From Streptococcus sp. F0442 (GTDB lineage: Bacteria; Bacillota; Bacilli; Lactobacillales; Streptococcaceae): a DNA stretch of 64,000 bases. The DNA lies in the NCBI RefSeq assembly GCF_000314795.2, contig NZ_KB373316.1, positions 310,001 to 374,000 on the forward strand, read 5' to 3'. Under the pieces are notes generated by a model. That model did not search any database. It saw only the letters and a list, made by a program, of their open reading frames with translations, and had not been told where the DNA came from. A program made the position numbers and the translations under genes. Below, piece by piece: positions 1 through 8,761 of this stretch (position 1 is its first letter; each line of letters opens with the position of its first letter).

Positions 1-2
1 AT

Positions 3-224
3 CGATTCGATAAACGCTCAGCTCTAACGAAGGAACATTTAGATATGCTTCCAGAGGAGAGAAGACCTTCTAAGTTAGAGGCGTTTATCATCTATTTTTT
101 ATCAGCCTTCCTTGTTGTGGGTATCAGCTTGGTATCATTACGCCCTTTATTCTCATTTTTAGTAGCAATACTGATACATTTTATTTATACTATCATAAAG
201 AATTGGAGAGATAGAGGTGAATAG
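3..224 (+). CDS. C-terminal end of a membrane protein (5' cut off by window edge)
   Basis: An open frame enters from the left edge and ends with TAG at 222-224, giving 73 residues of a C-terminus. It has a charged stretch (KRSALTKEH, LPEERRPSK), then about 45 mostly hydrophobic residues that could form two membrane helices, ending in a basic tail (KNWRDRGE). I do not recognise the family, and no catalytic motif is visible. It lies 165 bp upstream of truB on the same strand. The conserved truB-ribF-spxA order downstream says nothing about its role. The frame is uninterrupted and the hydrophobic pattern is coherent, so it is probably a real gene end. Confidence 0.55.
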   Translation, partial: RFDKRSALTKEHLDMLPEERRPSKLEAFIIYFLSAFLVVGISLVSLRPLFSFLVAILIHFIYTIIKNWRDRGE

Positions 225-389
225 TAGATTACTTACCTATTGATTTATTATTGAGACTACATTAAAAGAAATCTTAAAAAAGTGCCAATAGCTTGATCAA
301 AGGCATGAGAGAATGGTTTAAATGATACTGGAACGAGTTAATATAACTTTATTGACCACAACTGAAGAGAGGAAAATAGAAAGCAAGAC

Positions 390-1286
390 ATGAACGGTAT
401 TATCAACTTAAAAAAAGAAGCAGGCATGACCTCGCATGATGCGGTTTTTAAGCTACGTAAGATTTTAGGAACAAAAAAAATCGGTCATGGTGGGACCTTG
501 GATCCGGATGTGGTTGGCGTTTTACCCATTGCTATAGGGAAGGCGACTCGCATGGTAGAGTTCATGCAGGACGAGGGCAAGGTCTACGAGGGCGAAATCA
601 CTCTGGGATTTTCTACCACGACGGAGGATGCCAGCGGGGAAGTCGTAGAGCGGACCCCAGTGGAAGCCCCTTTAGATGCAACAGAGGTGGACCGCATGAT
701 TGCCCAGATGGTGGGAGAAATGGAGCAGATACCACCTATGTACTCAGCAGTCAAGGTCAACGGACGTAAACTCTATGAGTATGCACGAGCAGGAGAAGAA
801 GTGGAACGTCCTGTCCGACAGGTGACGATTTGTGAATTCACGCGCATCGGTGAGATTGGCTACGAGGAAGGACTAGCCCGTTTTCGCTTCAGGGTCAAAT
901 GCAGCAAGGGGACCTATATCCGGACCTTGTCGGTGGATTTGGGTCAAAAACTGGGTTATGCAGCCCATATGTCCCATCTTACCCGAACCAGGGCTGCCGG
1001 TTTGTCACTGGATGATGCCCTGACCCTGGAAGAGGTTGCTGAAAAAGTAGCGCAAGGAGATTTGAGCTTCCTTCACCCACTTGAGATTGGAACCGGGGAT
1101 CTGGAAAAAGTAGATCTGACAGTTGAAGAGGTTGGCGAAGTCCAAGTGGGACGCTTTATTCCAGTTGAGAGCGAAGCCAGAGAGTTAGCTGCTTTTTACC
1201 AAGGGAAATTGGTAGCTATTTTGGAAAAAAGGGAAGAACTTTACAAACCTCGCAAGGTTTTTCTGACAGAAAGTGTGTTACAATAA
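390..1286 (+). CDS. truB: tRNA pseudouridine(55) synthase TruB
   Basis: Isomerises U55 to pseudouridine in the T-loop of most tRNAs in the cytoplasm. The 298-residue product has the family's N-terminal block ([17 protein letters not shown]), the catalytic aspartate motif HGGTLDPD with Asp38, the [16 protein letters not shown] segment around residues 117-132, and KGTYIRTL near residue 173. Length is normal for bacterial TruB. The ATG follows a GAGAGGA-type ribosome site about 15 nt upstream, which is distant, but the N-terminus matches the family. It is followed after 4 nt by ribF, an order common in streptococci. Confidence 0.96.
   Translation: MNGIINLKKEAGMTSHDAVFKLRKILGTKKIGHGGTLDPDVVGVLPIAIGKATRMVEFMQDEGKVYEGEITLGFSTTTEDASGEVVERTPVEAPLDATEVDRMIAQMVGEMEQIPPMYSAVKVNGRKLYEYARAGEEVERPVRQVTICEFTRIGEIGYEEGLARFRFRVKCSKGTYIRTLSVDLGQKLGYAAHMSHLTRTRAAGLSLDDALTLEEVAEKVAQGDLSFLHPLEIGTGDLEKVDLTVEEVGEVQVGRFIPVESEARELAAFYQGKLVAILEKREELYKPRKVFLTESVLQ
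1276..1284 (+). promoter_or_regulatory. extended -10 promoter for ribF inside the end of truB
   Basis: TGT followed by TACAAT (1279-1284) is an extended -10 element. It ends 6 nt before the ribF ATG at 1291, and no Shine-Dalgarno lies in between. A transcript from here would start at or beside the ATG. Confidence 0.5.
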
Positions 1287-1290
1287 ATTT

Positions 1291-2211
1291 ATGAATATTC
1301 GTTTGATAACTACTGCTCATCAGATCCATTTAGACAGTGATACTGTTTTAGTCCTAGGCTATTTTGATGGCCTGCATCTGGGACATCAAGAACTCTTTAA
1401 AAAGGCCCGTCAAATGGCAGATGAAAAGGGATTGAAGGTTGCTTTACTAACCTTTCCTGAATCTCCTAAATTAGCCTTTGTTCGCTACCGACCGGAATTA
1501 CTCCTTCATTTGCAGAGCCCTGAGGATCGGTTCCAAAAATTAAAAGAACTAGGTGTTGATGAGCTCTTCCTCATTGATTTTACGACTGATTTTGCTTCTA
1601 AAACAGCAAAAGAATTTGTCGAACAGTACGTGAAAGCCTTGAGAGCTCGGGTCTTAATTGCTGGATTTGATTACAGTTTTGGTTCAGATAAAAATAATGT
1701 CTCTCATTTAGCTACTTATTTTGATGGCCAGGTTGAAGTCATTCCACCTGTATTGGATCAGGGCGAAAAAATTAGCTCAACCCGCATACGTCAAGATGTC
1801 ATAAAAGGGCGTGTCAAGGAAGCTGCACGGTTGCTTGGTCATCCCTTGTCCAGTCGGGGAATCGTGGTGCATGGAGATGCGCGTGGTCGGACTATTGGTT
1901 ACCCTACAGCAAATCTAGCACCAATCGATCGGACCTATCTACCATCAGATGGAGTCTATGTAGTTGATGTCGATTTTAAAGGGCATACCTATCGGGGCAT
2001 GGCTTCTGTCGGGAAGAATATTACCTTTGATGGGAAGGAGCTTCGGTTTGAAGTCAATCTTTTTGACTTTTCAGGAGACATCTACGGTCATACCCTGACC
2101 ATTCACTGGTTAGATAAGATTCGAGAAATGGTCAAATTTGATGGGATAGATCAACTAGTGGCTCAACTAGAAGAAGATGAAGCAGTTTCACGAAACTGGA
2201 CCGAGGATTAG
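1291..2211 (+). CDS. ribF: bifunctional riboflavin kinase / FAD synthetase RibF
   Basis: Phosphorylates riboflavin to FMN and adenylates FMN to FAD. The N-terminal FAD synthetase domain carries the nucleotidyl-transferase motif GYFDGLHLGHQ (about residues 22-32) and the ISSTRIR segment. The C-terminal riboflavin kinase domain carries GYPTANL near residue 204. The frame could open 18 nt earlier at 1273 inside truB, but the family start MNIRLI corresponds to ATG 1291, giving 306 residues. No Shine-Dalgarno precedes that ATG. Instead a TGTTACAAT element ends 6 nt upstream, suggesting leaderless initiation as well as read-through from truB. Confidence 0.95.
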   Translation: MNIRLITTAHQIHLDSDTVLVLGYFDGLHLGHQELFKKARQMADEKGLKVALLTFPESPKLAFVRYRPELLLHLQSPEDRFQKLKELGVDELFLIDFTTDFASKTAKEFVEQYVKALRARVLIAGFDYSFGSDKNNVSHLATYFDGQVEVIPPVLDQGEKISSTRIRQDVIKGRVKEAARLLGHPLSSRGIVVHGDARGRTIGYPTANLAPIDRTYLPSDGVYVVDVDFKGHTYRGMASVGKNITFDGKELRFEVNLFDFSGDIYGHTLTIHWLDKIREMVKFDGIDQLVAQLEEDEAVSRNWTED

Positions 2212-2232
2212 GAAGCTACCTAGTCCTTTTTT
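2205..2232 (+). terminator. intrinsic terminator of truB-ribF
   Basis: GGATTAGG pairs with CCTAGTCC (one G-U pair) around a 6-nt loop, followed by six T. The 5' arm overlaps the ribF stop codon. Confidence 0.8.
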
Positions 2233-2315
2233 CTGCTGTCTTTTGGGGGATAATGAAAGTGGTTTCTTTTTTTCTACTGAAATTCAGAAAAATCGACTAG
2301 AAATCAAAAAAGCGC

Positions 2316-2344
2316 TTTTCAAGCACCTAATTTTTTTGTATAAT
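2316..2344 (+). promoter_or_regulatory. promoter of spxA
   Basis: A perfect TATAAT at 2339-2344 lies 17 nt after TTTTCA (2316-2321), a partial -35 match. The spxA start is 40 nt downstream with its own ribosome site. Confidence 0.65.
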
Positions 2345-2383
2345 AGAGTTAGATAGTTATATATAAAAAAAGAAGTGAACCAC

Positions 2384-2785
2384 ATGATTACATTATTTTT
2401 ATCACCGAGTTGTACATCATGTCGAAAAGCTCGGGCTTGGTTAAAAAAGCACGATGTTCCATTTAAAGAACACAATATAATGACAAGTCCTTTGAGCAAA
2501 CAGGAGTTGACAAGTATATTGGCCTTGACCGAAAACGGAACAGACGACATTATTTCAACTCGTTCAAAAATTTTTCAAAAATTGGATGTTGATGTTGAAG
2601 ATTTATCGATCTCAGCCTTGATTCATCTGATTGAGGAAAATCCAAGTCTCCTACGGAGACCGATAATTTTAGATAACAAGCGCATGCAAATCGGCTTTAA
2701 CGAAGACGAAATTCGTGCCTTCTTGCCGCGGAGTTATCGTAAACAAGAGTTACGCTCTGCCACTCTAAGAGCAGAAATAAACTAA
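2384..2785 (+). CDS. spxA: Spx-family redox/stress transcriptional regulator (SpxA1-like)
   Basis: Spx proteins bind the RNA polymerase alpha C-terminal domain and redirect transcription under thiol and peroxide stress. The product belongs to the ArsC/Spx thioredoxin-fold family. It starts [13 protein letters not shown], with the redox CxxC pair at Cys10 and Cys13, and has the conserved RRPIILD segment in its second half. The frame can be opened at GTG 2375, but ATG 2384 gives the usual 133 residues and sits 7 nt after the AGAAGTG ribosome site. The truB-ribF-spx-UPF0223-IMPase order matches the streptococcal spxA1 locus, from which I infer SpxA1 rather than SpxA2. Confidence 0.93.
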   Translation: MITLFLSPSCTSCRKARAWLKKHDVPFKEHNIMTSPLSKQELTSILALTENGTDDIISTRSKIFQKLDVDVEDLSISALIHLIEENPSLLRRPIILDNKRMQIGFNEDEIRAFLPRSYRKQELRSATLRAEIN

Positions 2786-2797
2786 GAAGTATGTCGA

Positions 2798-3076
2798 ATG
2801 CAAAAAAATTATAGTTACCCACTGGACTTATCGTGGAGCACTGAAGAGCTTGCTTCAGTGCTTTCTTTTTACAATAAAGTTGAAGAAGCCTATGAAAGTA
2901 AGGTAGAGGCCAAAGAATACATGGAAGCCTACCGCGCTTTTAAGAAGGTCGTGCCTAGTATCGGAGAAGAAAAACGTCTCGGACGGGAGTTCGAAGAAGT
3001 GAGCGGTTATTCTCTCTATCGTGCGACCCAGGCTGCAAAGCAAAAAGAGGAAGGATGGTTTTCTCTTGAAGAATAA
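2798..3076 (+). CDS. UPF0223 family protein
   Basis: This 92-residue acidic cytoplasmic protein starts [17 protein letters not shown], with [12 protein letters not shown] near the end. I recognise these as UPF0223 family signatures. The function is unknown. It begins 13 nt after spxA and its 3' end overlaps the probable start of the inositol-phosphatase-like gene, so the three are likely cotranscribed from the spxA promoter. Confidence 0.88.
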   Translation: MQKNYSYPLDLSWSTEELASVLSFYNKVEEAYESKVEAKEYMEAYRAFKKVVPSIGEEKRLGREFEEVSGYSLYRATQAAKQKEEGWFSLEE

Positions 3077-3836
3077 ATTAGAGTATGCAAAACAGATCGT
3101 TTTGGAAGCAGGGGAGTATTTACGTCTTCATCTCAATGATTCCTTAATGATTACGAAAAAGACGGGGCCAACGGACTTGGTCACCCAAATGGACCAACAA
3201 GTTCAACAGGATTTGGTTGAAAAAATTAATCGTCGCTATCCCGAAGATCGTATTTTTGCGGAGGAAGATGGTCTTCGATCCCCGATTTCAGAAGGAGCGG
3301 TTTGGGTAATCGATCCCATTGATGGAACCAATAATTTTGTGACCCAAAAGGAAGACTTTGCGGTGATGGTAGCCTATTTTGAAGACGGGATTGGTCAGTT
3401 TGGTTTGATCTACGATGTCATGCGGGACCACCTCTTTTATGGTGGTGGGGAATTCCCAGTTTATCGAAATGATGTTGAACTGACGCCCTTTGTGGATCAG
3501 CCTTTGGAGAACTTCCTGATTGCGTCAAATGTCGGTATGCTTGAGAAAAATGACTGGGGCATGGCTGATCTTGGAATGGATTCACTAGGAATTCGAGTCT
3601 ATGGGAGTGCAGGCATTAGTTTTGCAAAAATTCTCTCAGGCGGTATTTTGGCTTACTTTAGCTATATCTGGCCATGGGACTACGCAGCAGCAGCGATCAT
3701 GGGCGAACGGTTAGGATACACAGTCTTAAATCTAAATGGGGATAGCCCCAATTACCAGACAGTGGAACCCATTATGATGGTTCCAAAAGCTAAGCTAACA
3801 GAAATTCAAACCTATCTTAAGAAAGGGAGAAGTTAA
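3066..3836 (+). CDS. inositol monophosphatase family phosphatase
   Basis: A Mg-dependent sugar-phosphate phosphatase of the IMPase/SuhB fold, with unknown substrate. The metal-site motif [10 protein letters not shown] lies near residue 80, the acidic pair in FAEEDG precedes it, and WPWDYAAAA near residue 200 supplies the C-terminal metal ligand. The frame is open from GTG 3021, but that start lies inside UPF0223 without a ribosome site. TTG 3066 follows AGAGGAAGG by 11 nt and gives 256 residues, a normal family length. It overlaps the upstream gene by 11 nt and ends directly before the next ATG, consistent with translational coupling. Confidence 0.9.
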   Translation: MKNKLEYAKQIVLEAGEYLRLHLNDSLMITKKTGPTDLVTQMDQQVQQDLVEKINRRYPEDRIFAEEDGLRSPISEGAVWVIDPIDGTNNFVTQKEDFAVMVAYFEDGIGQFGLIYDVMRDHLFYGGGEFPVYRNDVELTPFVDQPLENFLIASNVGMLEKNDWGMADLGMDSLGIRVYGSAGISFAKILSGGILAYFSYIWPWDYAAAAIMGERLGYTVLNLNGDSPNYQTVEPIMMVPKAKLTEIQTYLKKGRS

Positions 3837-5141
3837 ATGAATTTTCCCAATGGTTTTAAAGAAAAATACCAGCATCTTCTAGGTGAGGATGCTGCTGCTT
3901 TTTTTGCGACCTTTGATCAAGAAGCGTTAGCAGCCTTTCGCACCAATCCCTTGAAAGAAGCGCAAAAAGTATTTGACGATCCCATTCCTAATACGCCTTG
4001 GGGGCACTACGGAAAGGTCTCGGGGAAATCCATCGAGCACGCAACAGGCTTGGTCTATTCGCAAGAGCCAGCAGCACAGATAGTGGCCCAAGTCGCTCAG
4101 CCGAAGCCAGGGATGAAGGTCTTAGACTTGGCGGCAGCTCCTGGAGGAAAGACGACCCAGCTCTTGTCTTATTTGGACAATCAGGGACTCTTGGTCTCCA
4201 ATGAAATCCACAAGGGCCGCTCGAAAATTCTCGTAGAGAATGTCGAACGCTTTGGTGCTCGAAATGTGCTGGTGACAAATGAATCAGCCGATCGTCTGGC
4301 CAAAGTTTTCTCAGGCTTTTTTGATCTGATTGTACTAGACGCCCCTTGTTCAGGCGAGGGGATGTTTCGTAAGCAACCAGATGCCATGGACTATTGGTCC
4401 ATCGATTATCCTCGAGAGTGCAGTCTCCTTCAAAGAGAGATTCTAGAGGATGCTCTCAAGATGTTGGTTCCGGGTGGTTTCTTGGTTTATTCAACCTGTA
4501 CTTGGGCTCCTGAGGAAAATGAAGAGATCGTATCCTGGCTTCTGGAAAACTATGATCTGGAATTGGAAACTATCGAGAAGATCAATGGTATGGCAGAAGG
4601 CATTGACTATCCAGAAACGGCGCGCATGTATCCTCATCTCTTTAAAGGAGAGGGACAATTTGTTGCTAAGTTCCGCTATCTAGGAGAGAATCGACCTGCC
4701 AAAGTCCCTTCGAAGAAGGACCAATTATCTGCAGAACAAAAGAAATTGTGGCAGGAATTTGCTAAGAAACATTTTAAAGTCACACTGGAAGGGGTTCTCG
4801 AAACCTTTGGTGACGAGCTGTATTTGGTTCCTTTAGGTTTACCAGATTTGCGCAAAGTAAAAATTGCTCGAAATGGTTTGCACCTCGGAACCTTCAAGAA
4901 AAATCGTTTTGAACCTAGTTTTGCCCTTGGTCTAGCTCTGAGACCGAGTGAAGTTAAAGAGACCGTTGCCATCACACCAGAGGACTTTGTCCATTATGTG
5001 GCGGGAGAGACCATCCAATTGAAGGAAACACATCCAAATGGTTGGTACCAGGTCCTCGTTGAAGGCAATGGTTTGGGCTTTGCCAAAGTCACTGGACAGA
5101 CCCTGAAAAATTTCTATCCCAAGGGCCTACGTTTTAGGTAA
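3837..5141 (+). CDS. RsmF-like rRNA cytosine-C5 methyltransferase (NOL1/NOP2/Sun family)
   Basis: Predicted S-adenosylmethionine-dependent methylation of a cytosine in rRNA. The SAM-binding loop DLAAAPGGKT is at residues 97-106. The two catalytic cysteines are in DAPCSGEGMF (Cys171) and STCTW (Cys221). A C-terminal extension beyond residue 290 resembles the RsmF-type RNA-binding domain. Length is 434 residues. The ATG abuts the TAA of the preceding phosphatase gene (TAAATG). Family assignment is firm, but the exact target base is inferred. Confidence 0.92.
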   Translation: MNFPNGFKEKYQHLLGEDAAAFFATFDQEALAAFRTNPLKEAQKVFDDPIPNTPWGHYGKVSGKSIEHATGLVYSQEPAAQIVAQVAQPKPGMKVLDLAAAPGGKTTQLLSYLDNQGLLVSNEIHKGRSKILVENVERFGARNVLVTNESADRLAKVFSGFFDLIVLDAPCSGEGMFRKQPDAMDYWSIDYPRECSLLQREILEDALKMLVPGGFLVYSTCTWAPEENEEIVSWLLENYDLELETIEKINGMAEGIDYPETARMYPHLFKGEGQFVAKFRYLGENRPAKVPSKKDQLSAEQKKLWQEFAKKHFKVTLEGVLETFGDELYLVPLGLPDLRKVKIARNGLHLGTFKKNRFEPSFALGLALRPSEVKETVAITPEDFVHYVAGETIQLKETHPNGWYQVLVEGNGLGFAKVTGQTLKNFYPKGLRFR

Positions 5142-5166
5142 AATGCTAGGCAAAGAACTGGTTCTA

Positions 5167-5207
5167 TGATATAGTGGAAGTAAAGGTTTTTTGGAAAAAA
5201 ATTGACA
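5167..5207 (+). promoter_or_regulatory. candidate promoter elements of the pst operon
   Basis: An extended -10 (TGA TATAGT, 5167-5175) lies 75 nt before pstS. A separate TTGACA is at 5202-5207 but has only a weak hexamer (TAGTGA, 5225-5230) at 17 nt spacing. Which one is used cannot be told from sequence. Confidence 0.4.
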
Positions 5208-5217
5208 AAAAATCGAA

Positions 5218-5233
5218 AGTGAAATAGTGAAAT
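5218..5233 (+). repeat. tandem 8-bp repeat AGTGAAAT x2 upstream of pstS
   Basis: Two exact, abutting copies of AGTGAAAT lie just upstream of the AAGGAG ribosome site of pstS. Phosphate-responsive PhoB/PnpR-type regulators bind direct repeats, so an operator role is possible but is only inferred. Confidence 0.4.
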
Positions 5234-5249
5234 ATCAAGGAGACATGAT

Positions 5250-6116
5250 TTGAAAACGTCTAAAAAGTTAGTCTTAGGATTAGCGACGATCGTATTAGCA
5301 GGAAGCTTATCTGCTTGTGCTTCTTGGATCAATCGTGGAGAGTCTATTACAGCTGTTGGCTCGACTGCCCTACAACCTCTAGTTGAGGGAGTAGTGGACC
5401 GTTACATTGAGGAACATCCAGGTAAAATTGTGAATGTGCAAGGAGGAGGATCTGGTACAGGACTTTCTCAAGTTCAATCAGGCGCAGTTGATATCGGAAA
5501 TAGTGACCTCTTTGCCGAAGAAAAATCTGGGATTGATGCTTCTAGTCTTGTCGATCACCAGGTAGCCGTAGCAGGGACAGCGATCATTGCCAATAAAAAT
5601 ATCTCAGTCGATAATTTGACAACTGAGCAATTGCGAAAGATTTTTACGGGTGAATATACCAACTGGAAGCAATTGGGAGGACCAAATCTTGAGATCACGA
5701 TTGTGAACCGGGCTGTTGGTTCTGGTAGCCGTGCAGTCTTTGATGCCATTATCATGGATGGCAAACAACCTAAGCAGGCCCAAGAGCAAGATTCTAATGG
5801 AATGGTGAAAAATATCGTTTCCCAGACTCCAGGAGCCATCTCTTATCTGGCCTTTACCTACTTGGATAGCAGTGTCAAAACCATGAAGCTCAATGGTTAT
5901 CAACCAACCAAAGCCAATGTTATCAACAATAACTGGCCAATCTGGTCTTATGAACACATGTATACCAAAGGAAAACCCAATGAGTTGTCTAAAAAATTCA
6001 TTGACTACATGATGACCGATGAGATCCAGCAAAAGGTTGTTGGTAAGATGGGCTATATCCCAATCAATGATATGAAAGTCACCCGTGATTTAAAAGGGAA
6101 TGTGACAAAAAAATAA
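5250..6116 (+). CDS. pstS: phosphate ABC transporter substrate-binding lipoprotein PstS
   Basis: Extracellular phosphate receptor of the Pst importer. The N-terminus is a lipoprotein signal with lipobox LSAC, lipidated Cys23. Phosphate-binding family motifs follow: [19 protein letters not shown], then AVGSGSR (about residues 155-161) and PGAISYLAF. Length is 288 residues. The start is TTG at 5250, 7 nt after AAGGAG. The nearby ATG at 5245 runs into TGA after one codon, so TTG is required. First gene of pstSCAB-B-phoU. Confidence 0.96.
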   Translation: MKTSKKLVLGLATIVLAGSLSACASWINRGESITAVGSTALQPLVEGVVDRYIEEHPGKIVNVQGGGSGTGLSQVQSGAVDIGNSDLFAEEKSGIDASSLVDHQVAVAGTAIIANKNISVDNLTTEQLRKIFTGEYTNWKQLGGPNLEITIVNRAVGSGSRAVFDAIIMDGKQPKQAQEQDSNGMVKNIVSQTPGAISYLAFTYLDSSVKTMKLNGYQPTKANVINNNWPIWSYEHMYTKGKPNELSKKFIDYMMTDEIQQKVVGKMGYIPINDMKVTRDLKGNVTKK

Positions 6117-6132
6117 AAGAATTAGGTAAAAA

Positions 6133-7044
6133 ATGAACGAAGTAGCAAAAAAAATGCTGACGAAATCAAAAAACTCCCGCCTAGAAAAATTTGGGAAGAC
6201 CATTACCTTTCTATGTATGAGTTTGATTGTTGTCGTTGTAGCCATGATTTTGATTTTTGTGGCTCAAAAAGGCTTATCGACTTTCTTTGTCAATAAAGTC
6301 AATATCTTTAGTTTTCTATTTGGGAGCTCTTGGAATCCTGCCGCAAAGGAATTCGGAGCCCTACCAATGATTCTAGGTTCCTTTATTGTAACCTTGCTTT
6401 CTGCCCTTTTGGCAACGCCATTTGCCATTGGAGCAGCTGTTTTTATGACAGAAGTTTCTCCCAAAGGAGCTCGTTTCTTGCAACCAGCGATTGAGCTTTT
6501 GGTGGGAATTCCTTCCGTTGTTTATGGATTCATTGGTCTTCAAGTCGTTGTCCCTTTCACCCGTAGTCTCTTTGGAGGGACTGGTTTTGGGATCCTCTCC
6601 GGGGTCTTTGTCCTCTTTGTTATGATCCTGCCAACAGTCACCTTTATGACGACCGATAGCCTCCGAGCTGTTCCCCGTCATTACCGGGAAGCTAGTATGG
6701 CCATGGGAGCGACCCGCTGGCAAACCATTTGGCATGTCACCATCAAGGCAGCCCGCTCTGGAATCTTTACAGCAGTTGTCTTTGGTATGGCGCGTGCCTT
6801 CGGGGAAGCTTTGGCTATCCAGATGGTGGTCGGAAACTCGGCAGTGGTACCAACCTCGCTCACGACACCAGCTTCCACCCTCACCTCTATTTTGACCATG
6901 GGAATCGGAAATACCGTCATGGGTACGGTCAATAACAATGTTCTTTGGTCACTTGCCTTGGTATTGCTCCTCATGAGTCTTGCCTTTAACAGTGTGATTA
7001 AACTGATTACGAAAGAAAGAGGTAAGAAGAACTATGCACGCTAA
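6133..7044 (+). CDS. pstC: phosphate ABC transporter permease PstC
   Basis: One of two membrane permeases of the Pst phosphate importer. A cytoplasmic N-terminus of about 30 residues precedes six predicted helices. The EAA-type coupling loop that contacts the ATPase is seen as EASMAMGATRWQT in the middle of the protein. Length is 303 residues, typical. It starts 16 nt after pstS and overlaps pstA by 11 nt. Confidence 0.95.
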   Translation: MNEVAKKMLTKSKNSRLEKFGKTITFLCMSLIVVVVAMILIFVAQKGLSTFFVNKVNIFSFLFGSSWNPAAKEFGALPMILGSFIVTLLSALLATPFAIGAAVFMTEVSPKGARFLQPAIELLVGIPSVVYGFIGLQVVVPFTRSLFGGTGFGILSGVFVLFVMILPTVTFMTTDSLRAVPRHYREASMAMGATRWQTIWHVTIKAARSGIFTAVVFGMARAFGEALAIQMVVGNSAVVPTSLTTPASTLTSILTMGIGNTVMGTVNNNVLWSLALVLLLMSLAFNSVIKLITKERGKKNYAR

Positions 7045-7918
7045 ACGAATGGATAAAATTGCAACAGGAGTACTGTATGCTATTTCAGGGATCATCGTTG
7101 CGATTCTTGCCTCATTGATCCTTTATATCTTGGTCCGTGGCTTGCCCCATGTATCCTGGCACTTCTTGACTGGGAAATCCTCTTCTTATCAAGCAGGAGG
7201 AGGGATCGGAATTCAATTGTATAATTCCTTTTTCCTCTTAGTCATTACCTTGGTGATTTCCTTCCCACTTTCTCTTGGGGCTGGGATTTACCTTTCTGAG
7301 TACGCTAAAAAAGGGCGCTTGACCAATTTGGTTCGTACCTGTATTGAGATCTTGTCTTCCTTGCCATCTGTTGTTGTAGGTCTCTTTGGTTACTTGGTCT
7401 TTGTTGTCCAGTTCAAATATGGATTTTCGATCATTTCAGGTGCCTTGGCCTTGACCGTCTTTAACCTGCCCCAGATGACCCGCAATATCGAAGATAGCTT
7501 GCAGCACGTCCATCATACGCAGCGTGAAGCAGGTCTAGCTCTGGGCTTGTCTCGCTGGGAAACCGTGATGCATGTCGTGGTTCCTGAGGCTCTTCCAAGC
7601 ATTATCACTGGGGTTGTCTTGGCCTCAGGACGGATCTTTGGAGAAGCTGCTGCCTTGATCTATACAGCAGGCCAATCAGCTCCAGCTCTCGATTGGTCAA
7701 ACTGGAATATCTTTAGTGTGACGAGTCCGATTTCGATCTTCCGTCAAGCTGAAACCTTGGCCGTCCATATCTGGAAGGTCAATAGCGAAGGAACCATTCC
7801 TGATTCCATTGAAGTCTCAGCTGGTTCTGCTGCGGTTCTTTTGATCTTTATCTTGATCTTTAACTTTGGAGCCCGCAAACTCGGAAGTTACCTTCATAAA
7901 AAACTAACATCTGCTTAA
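7034..7918 (+). CDS. pstA: phosphate ABC transporter permease PstA
   Basis: Second membrane permease of the Pst importer, 294 residues with six predicted helices. The coupling loop reads EAGLALGLSRWET, and the GGGIGIQLYNSFFL segment near residue 56 is typical of PstA. The 11-nt overlap with pstC and the 10-nt gap to the first pstB indicate tight cotranscription. Confidence 0.95.
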   Translation: MHAKRMDKIATGVLYAISGIIVAILASLILYILVRGLPHVSWHFLTGKSSSYQAGGGIGIQLYNSFFLLVITLVISFPLSLGAGIYLSEYAKKGRLTNLVRTCIEILSSLPSVVVGLFGYLVFVVQFKYGFSIISGALALTVFNLPQMTRNIEDSLQHVHHTQREAGLALGLSRWETVMHVVVPEALPSIITGVVLASGRIFGEAAALIYTAGQSAPALDWSNWNIFSVTSPISIFRQAETLAVHIWKVNSEGTIPDSIEVSAGSAAVLLIFILIFNFGARKLGSYLHKKLTSA

Positions 7919-7928
7919 AGGAGAAGAA

Positions 7929-8732
7929 ATGTCAAAATACAATTGGGATGAGAGACACATCATTACTTTTCCTGAAGAAAAGGTGGTCCTATCGACTAAA
8001 GATTTGCATGTCTATTATGGAACGAACGAGTCCATCAAAGGCGTTGACATGCAGTTTGAAAAGAATAAGATTACAGCCTTGATCGGTCCTTCAGGATCGG
8101 GGAAATCAACCTACCTTCGTAGTTTGAACCGGATGAATGATACCATCGATATTGCGCGTGTAACGGGTGAAATTTGGTATGAAGGAATCGATGTCAATCG
8201 CCCAGATATCAATGTCTATGAAATGCGCAAGCATATCGGAATGGTTTTCCAACGACCAAATCCTTTTGCCAAATCGATTTACAAAAATATTACCTTCCCG
8301 CATGAACGTGCTGGTGTGAAAGACAAGAAAGTCTTGGACGAATTGGTCGAAACTTCTTTGAGACAGGCAGCTCTATGGGATCAGGTCAAGGATGATCTTC
8401 ATAAATCAGCCCTGACACTTTCAGGTGGCCAACAGCAACGACTTTGTATCGCGCGGGCCATCTCTGTGAAGCCAGATATCTTACTCATGGATGAGCCAGC
8501 ATCAGCACTTGACCCGATTGCGACAGCGCAATTAGAAGAAACCATGCTGGAGTTGAAGAAGGATTACACGATTGTCATCGTGACCCACAGCATGCAACAA
8601 GCAGCCCGTGCTAGTGATTATACCGGTTTCTTTTATCTTGGAAACCTCATCGAGTACGATAAGACTTCGAATATTTTCCAAAACGCGAAATTGCAATCGA
8701 CCAACGATTATGTATCAGGTCACTTTGGATAA
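7929..8732 (+). CDS. pstB: phosphate ABC transporter ATPase PstB (first copy)
   Basis: ATP-hydrolysing subunit of the Pst importer. Walker A is GPSGSGKST, the ABC signature [14 protein letters not shown], Walker B ILLMDEP, and the H-loop THSMQQ keeps the switch histidine (His220). It has an N-terminal extension of about 15 residues compared with the second copy. Length is 267 residues. GAGAAG 5 nt before the ATG is the ribosome site. With the second copy it probably forms a heterodimer under PstC/PstA. Confidence 0.95.
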   Translation: MSKYNWDERHIITFPEEKVVLSTKDLHVYYGTNESIKGVDMQFEKNKITALIGPSGSGKSTYLRSLNRMNDTIDIARVTGEIWYEGIDVNRPDINVYEMRKHIGMVFQRPNPFAKSIYKNITFPHERAGVKDKKVLDELVETSLRQAALWDQVKDDLHKSALTLSGGQQQRLCIARAISVKPDILLMDEPASALDPIATAQLEETMLELKKDYTIVIVTHSMQQAARASDYTGFFYLGNLIEYDKTSNIFQNAKLQSTNDYVSGHFG

Positions 8733-8761
8733 AGTAATATGACAATAAAAAGGAAAATAGA

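Noticed and set aside
1273..1290. Earlier ribF start inside truB
   Set aside because: It adds six non-conserved residues and has no ribosome site; family N-termini match ATG 1291.
6373..6735. 120-codon reverse-strand frame inside pstC
   Set aside because: Antisense shadow of a strongly conserved permease gene, with a low-complexity polar sequence.
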